Below the pieces are notes generated by a model. That model was not told the origin of the DNA, made no database searches, and saw only the letters and a list, made by a program, of their open reading frames with translations. Shown in pieces: positions 22,001 to 32,225 of a stretch of 64,000 nt of DNA (its first letter is position 1; each line of letters begins with the position of its first letter). Origin of the DNA: Microdochium bolleyi (taxonomy: Eukaryota > Ascomycota > Sordariomycetes > Xylariales > Microdochiaceae); assembly GCA_001566295.1 (NCBI GenBank), contig KQ964249.1:2294001-2358000 (forward strand). The letters are read 5' to 3'. A program made the position numbers and the translations under genes.

Positions 22001-24483
22001 CAACTACTTCTCCACCGCCAAGCAGTTCAAGAATATGCCCCAGTACCAGTTCCTGGACAGCACCGTTCTGGATCTCGTTCAATCAAACCCCGGTCAAGAT
22101 ATCACTGGCCTCCTCAATGGTAAAATCAGTGCTGTTGCAAACAACGCCACCACGACCGCCAGGATCAAGAACAGTATGAACTGTATCCAAAACACCTTTT
22201 ACGTCGGCAAGCCTGATTTCAGATTCTCGGCTCGCTGCCAGGCAAACAACTACATCCTAATTGCCTTCGCCGGCATCATCTGTCTGGTCATCGTAGTCAA
22301 GTTCCTTGCCGCGCTCCAGTTTGGCTCAAAGAGGCGTCCCTCCCCCCAGGACAAATTTGTCATCTGTCAAGTTCCTGCGTACACGGAAGGCGAGGAGTCG
22401 CTGCGGAAAGCTCTCGACTCCCTCACGGCTCTGCAGTACGACAACAAGAGGAAGCTTATTTGTGTTATCTGCGACGGTGTCATCGTCGGTGAGGGCAACG
22501 ATCGCCCGACACCCAAGATTGTCCTCGACATCCTCGGTGTCGACCCTAAGCTTGACCCGCCCGCCCTGCCCTTCAAGTCGATTGGAACTGGTATCGAGCA
22601 GCTCAACTACGGCAAGGTTTACTCTGGTCTCTACGAATTCGAAGGCAACGTTGTGCCGTACGTCGTTGTGGTTAAGATGGGCAAAGAGTCCGAGCAGGCC
22701 AAGGCCAAGCCGGGTAACCGTGGAAAGCGTGATTCCCAGATTCTTCTGATGAGCTTCCTGAACCGCGTTCACCACCGTGCTCCTATGAACCCACTTGAGC
22801 TGGAGATGTTCCACCAAATCAACAATGTCATCGGTGTTGATCCAGAGCTGTACGAATACCTCTTCATGGTCGACGCCGATACGTCTGTCCGCGAGGATTC
22901 CCTCAACCGTCTTGTCGCAGCCTGTGCCAACAACTCCAAGATCGCTGGTATCTGCGGTGAAACGGCCCTGCAAAACGAGGAGCGCACTTGGTGGAGTATG
23001 ATCCAGGTCTACGAATACTATATCTCTCACCATCTCTCCAAGGCATTCGAATCCCTTTTCGGAAGTGTTACATGTCTTCCCGGATGGTAAGCCTTTCCTC
23101 TTGGTTCCTGTATTCTTCATGACTAACCATTGTCACAGTTTCTCCATGTACCGCCTGCGCTCTGCTGATAAGGGCAAGCCTCTGATTATTTCAGACAACA
23201 TCATCAGAGAGTACAGCGTTTGCAAGGTCGACACTCTGCACATGAAGAACCTTCTGTCTCTTGGTGAGGATCGTTTCTTGACGACTCTCATGACCAAGTA
23301 CTTCCCGCAGATGTCCTACAAGTTCATCCCGGATGCCTACTGTCAGACTGCCGCTCCCGAGACATGGAGTGTTCTGCTCTCCCAGAGACGTCGCTGGATC
23401 AACTCTACCATCCACAATCTGTGCGAACTGGTCATGCTTAAAGACATGTGCGGCTTCTGCTGTTTCTCCATGCGCTTCGTCGTCTTCATCGACTTGTTCG
23501 GTACAATCATTCTCCCTGCGACTGCTTGTTACATTGGCTACATTATCTACAAGGCTGCGACTGGCGGGCAGTTCCCTTGGATCTCACTTGTCATGATCGC
23601 CGCCGTGTACGGTCTGCAGGCGATCATCTTCATTCTCAAGAGGCAGTGGCAACACATCGGATGGATGATTATTTACCTGCTTGCGTTCCCTATCTACAGC
23701 GTCATTCTTCCCATCTACTCCTTCTGGAACCAGGACAACTTCTCCTGGGGTAACACAAGAATCGTCATCGGAGAGAAGGGTGACAAGCAGATTGTTGCTG
23801 TCCAAAACGAGCCTTTCAACCCCCACGACGTGCCCCTCCAGTACTGGGATGTATATGCTCAAGCCAACAACCTCCCAGGTCGTCGTGGTGGCCACGCTGG
23901 CATTCCTTCCGAGAAGGGCCACCAGGACGTATACGAAGACACTTACGAGATGGACGACATGCGCTCAGTCTATTCTTCCGTTCGTCAGCCGTCTGTTCTC
24001 ACTGGTCTTCAGGGTCGCGGTGGCTACATGCCCCCGCAGTCTCCTGCGCCGTTCCAGCAGCAGCAGCAGGGATTCGCCCGCCAGCCGAGCTACACCAACA
24101 TGCCTTACGCGCAAGACTCCGTGAATCGTCAATCAATGGCCTCTTTTGGAGGTCTGCCTCATCGCACGGAGTCTCCGTACCAGGACTCTCCCGCTATGGG
24201 TGCCGGTGGCTTCCGCCAGCCTGGCAGTGGTTCGCGCACGCCGTTGGGCAATCGGACCATGCACCAGTCCGTTGCCAGCTTTGACTTCCAGAGAGGCAAC
24301 ATGGGCCCGGATGACGGCATGATCATAGATGCGATTCAGGCCGTGCTGCGCGAGTGCGACCTCGACTCCGTCACCAAGAAGCAGCTCCGTGCCATGGTTG
24401 AGCAAAGGTTACAGACTGAGCTTGTTGGTGAGCGCAGGACGTTCATGGACCGCCAGATCGATAACGAGCTGGCCAACATGTAA
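19013..24483 (+). CDS. Class VII chitin synthase with degenerate myosin-like head
   Basis: Three exons: 19013-19317, 19385-23086 and 23139-24483, giving 1783 aa. The ATG at 19013 sits in the strong context CTACCATGGCC. The N-terminal 700 residues are a shrunken myosin-like domain with no P-loop (the aligned place reads ILG then SLHASTPS) and with the switch-II place reading IIEVPDP near residue 378, so ATP hydrolysis is not expected. Then come membrane segments, a cytochrome-b5-like domain (QGKVYDMTKFW), the GT2 domain with GEDRFLTTL and catalytic QRRRW at 1418-1422, a C-terminal membrane bundle, a disordered Gln/Pro-rich stretch and a DEK_C-like end (DAIQAVLRECDLDSVTKKQL). The second intron splits the C-F-S-M-Y-R motif, a place where the class V partner has none. 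Known role: tip and cell-wall chitin synthesis together with class V. Confidence 0.96.
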
Positions 24484-25335
24484 CGGTAGAGGACCCTATC
24501 TGGGTACAGGGGGTGGTAGATAGTAAAGACCTCTCACGGTCGTTTTTCTTTTCCGGAGCTACATCAGGCGTTGGCTACTCTGGCATTTTGTTTCAACACG
24601 TTTGGTTATATAGAAAATAATCCCTGGTTCCGGCCTGCGCAGCCGAGAAAGAGGAGAAGCGGACCAGTAGCACTATCATTAAGAGCATTTTCTGTTTGAC
24701 CACGACTCTCTCTTGTTGCTTGTACTCTGCAAATCAATCACGTCTTGTTAAGTTGCACACTTTTTTGATGAACCCGTGCAGTAGTGCAGCGTGCTCCGCC
24801 GCACTACAGTCTTCTGCTTGTGCACAGATGTACGATGATTCCCGTAGTCGATCTCGGTGTGTCCTGGATGCATGAGATTCTCGAACGAATCGTGCAGTTT
24901 GGCACCTCGCTGTGCACGCGTAGACATCAGAAATTGCTGCAGACGGGAGCATGCACAGCAAGGCCTTGGAACTGGCGGTCCAGACCCTCGGCGTCCCAAT
25001 TCCTCCTGGCAGATGGGGACCAGCTCTACCGGTATGGGAAGTGCATTGCTGAGAGAGTGGGGTAGCGAAGCTCACTGCTGCTCCGCAACGAGGTGGCCCC
25101 TAATCGCCCTGCAGGAGACATTCTTTGGGAAGCCAAACTACCTTAAAGGTATTTTGACCAGGACCCTCGTGCTCGACGAACGACAAAGCCTCTTGTGTTG
25201 CTCCTCGACCTTGGCCTTTTTTGCCCACTGCGACCTCGGCACCTTCCAGCGATCCGGCACCCGATTTGTGCTTGGTATTGTCAATTCCATCCCACGCGCT
25301 GCCCCTCGCACCACCACATCACACAAACTGCCAAG
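24484..25335. other. Tandem intergenic region, class VII CHS to ArfGAP
   Basis: 850 bases holding the chitin synthase 3' UTR (T-rich around 24540-24610) and the ArfGAP promoter. No convincing gene was seen on either strand. Confidence 0.45.
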
Positions 25336-26745
25336 ATGGCTTCGAAAGCCATGTGGGAGGTCGACCCGGAGACGAGGTCAAAGGTGAGAGCTCCTCCTGA
25401 CCACGGACAGGCTTTCTCGAAAGCGGCGTGACTCTGCGACTACCTTCCTCCTTCATCAGCATCACGAAAACCCCCCGCGCGAGAGAAGAAACACAGGCTG
25501 ATCCCACTTCCGTCCCTTCGCACGCACAGCTCCTCGCGATCCAAAAAACCAACAACAACAACAACTGCTGCGACTGCAATGCCCCGAACCCGCAGTGGGC
25601 GTCCCCCAAGTTCGGCGTCTTCATCTGCCTCTCGTGCGCGGGCGTCCACCGTGGGCTGGGGGTCCACATATCGTTCGTGCGGTCCGTCACCATGGACGCC
25701 TTCAAACAGTCCGAGATCGAACGGATGCGGCTGGGCGGCAACGACGGCTGGAGGCAGTTCTTCGAGGCCCACGAGGACACCAAGATGCGTGGGCTCAGCT
25801 GGGACGACGCGACCATTGCGGAGCGGTACAGCGGCGAGGTGGGAGAAGAGTGGAAGGAGCGGCTCGGCTGCAAGGTCGAGGGCAAGGAGTACGTGCCCGG
25901 CGAGCGCAAAGCGAGCAGCGGCACGCCGCAGCCGGCGGCGAAGCCGCTCAGCAGGACGGGCACGCCGGGCGTGGCAGGTGGTGGTGGTGGTAGTGTCACG
26001 AGCGGTAGCCGCACAGGTAGCCCACATCCCCAGCAGGGTGGTGCTGGCGGCAAGGCCAGGGTTGACGACAAGTACTTTGCGCGCCTGGGCGAGGAGAACG
26101 CCTCGAGGTCGGACGCCCTGCCGCCTAGCCAGGGCGGCAAGTACGCCGGCTTCGGCAACACCCCGTCGCCCGCGCAGAGTAGTGGTGGTGGCGGTGCCGT
26201 CCCAAACTTGGCCGAGCTGCAAAAGGACCCCGTGGCCGCGCTGACCAAGGGCTTTGGGTGGTTCACATCAACGGTGTCCAAGACGGCGCAGAATGTGAAC
26301 AATGACTTTATCCAGCCGACTGCGAAGCAGGTATGTCTGGTGCACTCTGTCCTCGTGGTACCCCAAACCGCGGCAGCTTGGAGTATTCTGGTGTATCTAA
26401 GACCCGCTCTGACTTCTTGTTCTTCTTTCCTAGATCTCCCAGACCGACTTCGCCGCCCAAGCGAGGGTCGCCGCCGGCACCGTGAGCAAGGCCGCGCAGG
26501 CCGGCGCCAAGGGCGCCCAGGACCAGTTCACCCGGTTCGTCGAGGGCCCGGACGGCTCAAAGCAGCCAAGCAACATGGACGAGGGCAAGCGGGCGTTCTG
26601 GGACGACTTTTCGTCCGTCGCGGACCAGAGGGCGGCCGCAAAGCAGCAGAGCTCAATCGGTACGTCGGCCATGGGCAAGTCGGGTGGCACCAAGGGTGCG
26701 GCTCCGGCGGCCAAGAAGAAGGACGATGAGTGGGATGACTGGTGA
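25336..26745 (+). CDS. ArfGAP zinc-finger protein, Gcs1/ArfGAP1 type
   Basis: Three exons: 25336-25383, 25530-26330 and 26434-26745 (386 aa). Exon 1 is only 16 codons (MASKAMWEVDPETRSK). It joins in phase 0 to LLAIQKTNNNNNCC. The ArfGAP domain (about residues 8-130) has the C-x2-C-x16-C-x2-C zinc motif (CCDC then CLSC) and the catalytic arginine in HRGLGVHISFVRS. These proteins stimulate GTP hydrolysis on Arf1 in COPI and post-Golgi traffic. Downstream, a Gly/Ser-rich linker leads to a helical segment (LTKGFGWFTSTVSKTAQNVN, then SKAAQAGAKGAQDQF) that resembles the amphipathic lipid-packing region of ArfGAP1/Gcs1, and the protein ends DDEWDDW. The WDDW-like end may bind coat components (inference). 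Ending and length fit Gcs1 better than Glo3. Confidence 0.92.
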
Positions 26746-27343
26746 GATACTGTGCCGCGGAATCACAAGACGAGGCGGAGTATCTGTTTTTGCTGTCCGG
26801 TAGCGATTTGGTGGCGTTTTTCTTCCATTGCTAGATATATACAAAGAGATAAACCTGCATTTCTTTGAGTCTGGCACTTTGACATGTTGCGGTGGAAGAT
26901 GGGCTGCAGGCTTGTCGACAGCCTGGGAGGATCGATGCCAATCGTGAGCCAAGGCAACATGCAGAAGACGCCGAAATCTTCCAATTTATTGACGAATGCC
27001 CGTCTCCTAGTATGGCTGCATCTGTGTCTCCTAGAATCTGGCTGCTCTACAGCTTCAATTGCACAGAAATGCACGATACGGCGTGGTTGGAAGACCGCAA
27101 CAATGCCCGAGGTTTTGACGACGTTTTAGCGCGGCTAGAACCGGCCGGCGCGGACTGCACACTGCCCGCAGTGCCGCACTGCGTCATGCAAAGCGCAGCA
27201 CTCTCTCGGCCACTGCACCGCAACTCCTCCGCCCACGGAAGACGGACCACCCCATATTATCTTAGCCGAGCCGCCAGGACAACACCGCAAAGCTCCCCCA
27301 CGTTTGCATCCGGCAGCACACAGCAACTCACACACGTATAACC
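26746..27343. other. Tandem intergenic region, ArfGAP to ETF beta
   Basis: 598 bases. It contains the ArfGAP 3' end and the ETF-beta promoter with a C/A-rich leader directly before the ATG at 27344. Nothing else was recognised. Confidence 0.45.
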
Positions 27344-28498
27344 ATGTCTGCACTGCGAATCCTCGTCCCCATCAAGCGGGTGATTGACTATGCGGTATGT
27401 TTAACTCCCTGTGTTTCCAGCTCGCAGTGTCCTGCGGTCCTGCTATTGCGCGCTCTGCTTGCCTCGGCCCGAGCCCAGCTCACTGCTGCAGCGGAGCATT
27501 TCGGTGCCCTCTGCGCGGCATTCGCCGCGAGCAAGAACAGCCAGCAGTGCAAAGCACTCGGCCTTACTTGGAAACCAACTGCGCAGTCGTAAGAGAAGAA
27601 AGAAAAAACCTTCGAGAACAGCATGCTAACCCTCTTTGTCCTCTCCTCTAGGTCAAGCCCCGCGTCAACAAGGCCCAGACGGCCGTCGAGACGGCCGGCG
27701 TCAAGCACTCGATGAACCCCTTCGACGAGCTCTCGGTCGAGGAATCCGTGCGAATCCGCGAGAAGAAGTCCGCACCCGGCGGCGTCGAGGATATCTGCGT
27801 CATCTCCGCGGGCCCCGCCAAGGCACAGGACGTCCTGCGCACCGCCATGGCGATGGGTGCGGACCGCGGCATCCACGTCGAGGTCAAGGAAGGCGATGAC
27901 CTGGAGCCCCTGGCCGTGGCCAAGCTGCTCAAGGCCACGGTCGAAAAAGAGAAGAGCAACCTGGTCATCCTGGGCAAGCAGAGCATCGACGACGACGCGG
28001 CGCAGACGGGCCAGATGCTCGCGGGGCTCCTGGGGTGGCCGCAGGCGACGCAGGCGAGCAAGGTGACGTTCGGGGAGGGCGATTCGGTCGAGGTCACCAA
28101 GGAGGTCGACGGCGGCAGCGAGACGGTGCGCGCGAAGCTGCCGATGATCATCACGACGGACCTGCGCCTCAATGAGCCCCGGTACGCCAGTCTGCCGAAC
28201 ATCATGAAGGCCAAGAAGAAGCCCCTTGTCAAGATGAGCCTGAGCGATCTGGGCATCAACAACGAGAGGCGGCTCAAGGTTCTGAAGGTCACTGGTATGT
28301 TCATTCTGTTTCTCTTGCAAGCCGTTTCTGTGTGCCGCATATGTGCACCGTTCAGGCTTGCGCATCATTTCGGATGAGGTATAGTATCTCGCTAACATGT
28401 CTGCCATTTTCACAGAGCCTGCTCCCAGACAGGGCGGTGGCAAGGTCGAGGACGTCGACGGGCTGGTCGCAAAGCTCAAGGAGCTCGGTGCACTATAG
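27344..28498 (+). CDS. Electron transfer flavoprotein beta subunit
   Basis: Three exons: 27344-27394, 27652-28294 and 28416-28498 (258 aa, the normal ETF-beta length). The N-terminus MSALRILVPIKRVIDYA joins across a 257-nt first intron to VKPRVNKAQTAVETAGVKHS. Family blocks: MNPFDELSVEESVRIREKK, the nucleotide-binding region with LGKQSIDDDAAQTGQMLAG, and the near-invariant TDLRLNEPRYASLPNIMKAKKKP. The last exon gives EPAPRQGGGKVEDVDGLVAKL. ETF shuttles electrons from mitochondrial acyl-CoA dehydrogenases to ETF-ubiquinone oxidoreductase. It works as a heterodimer with the FAD-carrying alpha subunit, which is not in this window. There is no obvious cleavable presequence, as expected for ETF-beta. 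Confidence 0.95.
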
Positions 28499-29775
28499 AC
28501 GTGTACCTGCGTACAGAAGAAAGATGAGAAGCATGCAGCGTGACAACGCAGCAGTTGGCTGAACCCCCTTGACTGGATATTCTTGACTGGATCATCACGA
28601 CGAGGGCCCGACCCCAAAAGAAAGAATAACAATCAATGCGACAACTCTGTATGAAGTACAACAGGTCAAGACGCCCCACGGCCATATATACGTAGATAAA
28701 GGTATATCAGGAATTTCTGCAGCAAATTGAATTCATGATTCCCCAAAAGTTGTTTCTGGGCCATAGTTGCGTAGTTGTGCGTCACGGTCCCGTGCGTCTC
28801 ACTGTCAGGATATGGAACAAGGAGTCACCTCGTGGACAATATCACGAGCTGGCGAGGAGGGCCGCTCGCAGTTTATCATTGGCTTTATGGGTTGAGGATG
28901 AACTTGAAGTCAGGGGCTCGGAAGCCTCAGGGCACAAGCTGACTCTTGGAAGAGAGATAGCAGATGTGGTTGGTCATCGGTGCGTGACAAGGAAAGGGCG
29001 TGCCGCCAAGGGCGGAATATTGAAGCTTTGACAAGTTGGCAACTGTCACAGAGAACGTACCGGGCCCTACGGAAGGCGCAGACTATGACGGAGCGTGTGG
29101 AGTATCACGAGCCCGGGATCCAGAAGCCCGGATGCATGGAGGCAAAATTGAAGAAGCAGGGGTTTGTGAGTTGCAATAGTGGTGGGGGAGGCCGTCGTGT
29201 TGCTGTCACAGCTCCCTCCGCTTTCGGCGGTCTTTCAAGGTGAGGAAGAGCGTGCAGGAGAACAAGAAGAGCAACAAGCCATTGACTACAGGGCGTCCCA
29301 GAATTGATGAGAGCACGACCATCCAAGAATGCAGACCGCATCGTCTCGCCCAAATACTGCAACACGACGCCTGGAACAAGCCTCGTCATAGTCTGCAGCG
29401 TCTTTGCGACTCGAGTCTCGAGTCTCGAGTCGTGTGCACGCCGAAGCCGCAAGGGTCCATCCTGATGACAGCGAATCGGCGGCCCGGCGATTGGCAACCT
29501 GGACAATTTTTCTTGGGGTGGAGCAGGCCTCGCCCATTGGCTGTGACGCACTGCGGGCAGGGCCTTATCTAGTGCTGCCACCCTTTTTTCGCTCTCCGCT
29601 CTCGATCCACCTCCCACCAATTTCTGAGCTCCGATCCGTCTCTGAATCCCCTCGCCGACACTTTATTCCCGCCCATCGCCAGCTGCATCCTCGCGACTCT
29701 TCTTCCTTCTCCTCCTCCCCCTCTCATATATACATACACCCGCACATTTTGCCCGCTTCTCGCGAATCTGCCCTT
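28499..29775. promoter_or_regulatory. Upstream region of the arginine gene
   Basis: 1.28 kb between ETF-beta and the attenuator uORF. A TGACTC core, as used by the Gcn4/CPC1 activator, lies at about 28939-28944. Three tandem CTCGAGT copies lie at 29410-29430. A pyrimidine-rich stretch and a CATATATAC sequence (about 29727) precede the uORF start. No gene was seen. Confidence 0.45.
29410..29430. repeat. Three tandem copies of CTCGAGT
   Basis: Perfect 7-base tandem repeat, each copy containing the palindrome CTCGAG, in the upstream region of the arginine gene. It could be a factor-binding cluster or chance. Confidence 0.6.
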
Positions 29776-30150
29776 ATGAACGGGCGCCCGTCAGTCTTCA
29801 CATCCCAGGTATGTTCCCTTTGTGCTCGGCCTCGCCGCCGCCCCCTCCGCTCTCGCTCGCCCCATCCCTGTCCCTCCAGTGCCGGCCTCGACAGCTCTGC
29901 ACGACAAGCAACGAGCTATGCAGTCTGCTACTTGCTTCTCCTGCCAATTCACCACTCAAGTGTTGCCATTCCTCCACCAAAGGAGCCAGTCTTTGCTGAC
30001 ATCTCGCTTTAGGATTATATCTCAGGTTCGTCTTTGCCAACACGGTCCATGCCAACTGACTCACCGCCTCACGATCAATGACTTTCCACGTACTGACTCT
30101 TGTCTTCCGCGCCGTCTTTAGACCACTTGTGGCGGGCTCTTTCCGCTTGA
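29776..30150 (+). promoter_or_regulatory. Arginine attenuator peptide (AAP) uORF, split by two introns
   Basis: Exons 29776-29808, 30013-30025 and 30122-30150 join to 25 codons: MNGRPSVFTSQ, then DYIS, then DHLWRALSA and a TGA stop. It differs from the well-known Neurospora arg-2 peptide at only two positions (14 and 23). The residues known to matter, Asp12 and Trp19, are kept. Known function: with high arginine the nascent peptide stalls the ribosome at its own stop codon, blocks scanning to the main ATG and triggers nonsense-mediated decay. Both introns end in TTTAG and have CTGAC branch-like sites shortly before. The stop lies 92 nt before the ARG2 ATG. Confidence 0.95.
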
Positions 30151-30242
30151 AAGGTCTTGAATAGTCCCAGCGTCAACAATACACCTCTAGATACCCACTT
30201 TCTCCCACCACACACTCCTTCCTCCCACCAAACCACAGAACC

Positions 30243-31691
30243 ATGTTCTCCCACCTGGTCGCAAAGGCTGCCCGGCCCTCTGCCGCGGCTGCCCTCAGGC
30301 CCCAGGCTCGCTTCATGTCGGCGACGACCAAGGCTGCCGCTACCGCCCAGCGTATTCAGCAGGGAAGCAAGGGCCGCCAGATGCCTCCGGCCTTCAACCG
30401 TGCCACCACACCGGCCACCGGTGTTGAGGCCACTCTCACCATCCGCGTAGGTCATACCCCTCTCCACATCTCTGGGATCGACAACTGTGGCTTACAGTAA
30501 TCTCAACAGGACGGCCCGGTCTTCCGTGGTACCGCCTTCGGAGCAAACACCAACATCTCTGGCGAGGCTGTTTTTACCACCTCTCTCGTCGGATACCCCG
30601 AATCGATGACCGACCCCTCCTACCGTGGCCAGATCCTCGTCTTCACCCAGCCACTCATCGGCAATTACGGTGTTCCCTCGTCGATGCGTGACGAGTACAA
30701 CCTCCTCAAGTACTTCGAGTCGCCTCACATTCAGTGCGCTGGTGTCGTCGTCTCAGACGTCGCTGAGCAGTACAGCCACTGGACTGCCGTCGAGAGCCTG
30801 AGCGAGTGGTGTGCTCGCGAGGGTGTTCCCGCCATCTCTGGCGTTGACACTCGTGCCATTGTCACCCACCTCCGTGAGCAGGGTTCTTCTCTTGCCAGGA
30901 TCTCCGTCGGCGACGAGTACGATGCCGATGAGGACGAGAGCTTTGTCGACCCTGGCCAGATCAACCTGGTTAAGAAGGTCAGCACCAAAGCGCCCTTTGT
31001 CGTCGAGGCTCCCAACGCCAAGTTCCACATTGCCCTGATCGATTGCGGTGTCAAGGAGAACATTCTTCGCAGCCTGGTCAGCCGTGGCGCTAGCGTTACT
31101 GTCTTCCCCTACGACTTCAAGATCCAGAAGGTCGCCGACAACTACGACGGAGTCTTCATCTCCAACGGCCCCGGTGACCCCACTCACTGCCAGTCCACCG
31201 TCCACAACCTCCAGGTCCTGATGGAGACCTCGCAGGTCCCCATCATGGGCATCTGCCTCGGCCACCAGCTCCTTGCCCTCGCTGCCGGCGCTCGCACCAT
31301 CAAGCTCAAGTACGGCAACCGCGCTCACAACATCCCTGCTCTGGACCTCACCACTGGTCAGTGCCACATCACAAGCCAGAACCATGGCTACGCTGTCGAT
31401 GCCGGCACTCTCTCGAACGAGTGGAAGGAGTACTTCGTCAACCTCAATGACGGAAGCAACGAGGGCATGCGCCACGTCTCCCGCCCCATCTTCTCGACGC
31501 AGTTCCACCCTGAGGCCAAGGGCGGTCCCATGGACAGCTCCTACCTTTTCGACAAGTACATTGAGGATGTCGGTGCCTTCAAGGCCACCCAGGCTGTCTA
31601 CAAGGACAACCGGCCTTCGCAGTTCATGCTCGACATTCTGAGCAAGGAGCGTGTCGGTGTCCAGCCTGAGCCCCTCGCCACTGCTGCTTGA
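30243..31691 (+). CDS. arg-2: Carbamoyl-phosphate synthase, arginine-specific small (glutaminase) subunit, mitochondrial
   Basis: Two exons: 30243-30446 and 30510-31691 (461 aa). The first about 45 residues are Arg/Ala/Ser-rich with almost no acidic residues, a mitochondrial presequence. The body has the CPSase small-chain N-domain (GYPESMTDPSYRGQ, then TQPLIGNYGVP) and a class I glutamine amidotransferase domain with nucleophile Cys317 in GICLGHQ and His401/Glu403 in FHPEAKGG. It releases ammonia from glutamine for the large subunit, making carbamoyl phosphate for arginine synthesis. The AAP uORF just upstream shows that this is the arginine-specific and not the pyrimidine-linked enzyme. Translation should fall when arginine is plentiful. 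Convergent with the SAP-domain gene. Confidence 0.96.
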
Positions 31692-32225
31692 AATAGAGTG
31701 GCAAACGCACCGGAGAAACAGGTTGAGACGATTGGGAAGTAACGTCGAGTTTGGAGTTTTACGGTTTTGTGCATCCACATGGGTTTATGCGTCTTTCTCG
31801 TTGTAGTCCGAACTCGCTCGGCAATTCCTTGCAAATACGCAGCTGCAGGCGAGCTTGGTAAATGAAAACCAATATATATTTATTCACGGTCATACTGTTC
31901 TGTCATGCCGTCCTGTTCCTTTATCTACAAGTGTCTGGGTTGTGGTATTCCAAACTGTGCTTTGAGGACATCTGGCTCAACAGGAACCGTGGTGTACTAG
32001 GGCTGATTGATGATTGATCTGCGTTTTGGGAAATTCCCGAGAGACGCTTTCTATTATCATTACGTTGTTCTTCACGGTGCCTAGGCATTGTTTTTGCCAT
32101 GTCTGGTTTCATTACGGTGGTCTAGGTAGGGTCCTCGCTTCCGTGGACAAGATCGTTCGTACATGTATCATACAGAGTACACCTTTTCTAGTGGTTCCCA
32201 TGACCACAACCCCGATCGACCGTGT
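31692..32225. other. Convergent 3' region, ARG2 / SAP-domain gene
   Basis: 534 bases between two stop codons, with AT-rich patches (about 31860-31900) consistent with 3' UTRs and poly(A) sites of both genes. No gene was seen. Confidence 0.5.

Noticed and set aside
20781..22082. 433-codon open frame on the minus strand inside the class VII chitin synthase
   Set aside because: It lies wholly antisense to strongly conserved coding sequence and has no domain. GC-rich third positions keep such frames open by chance.
27388..28632. 414-codon minus-strand frame across the ETF-beta gene
   Set aside because: It overlaps all three ETF-beta exons and introns and its translation is compositionally skewed with no motif.
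30753..31778. 341-codon minus-strand frame opposite ARG2
   Set aside because: Antisense shadow of a fully conserved enzyme, without its own family signature.
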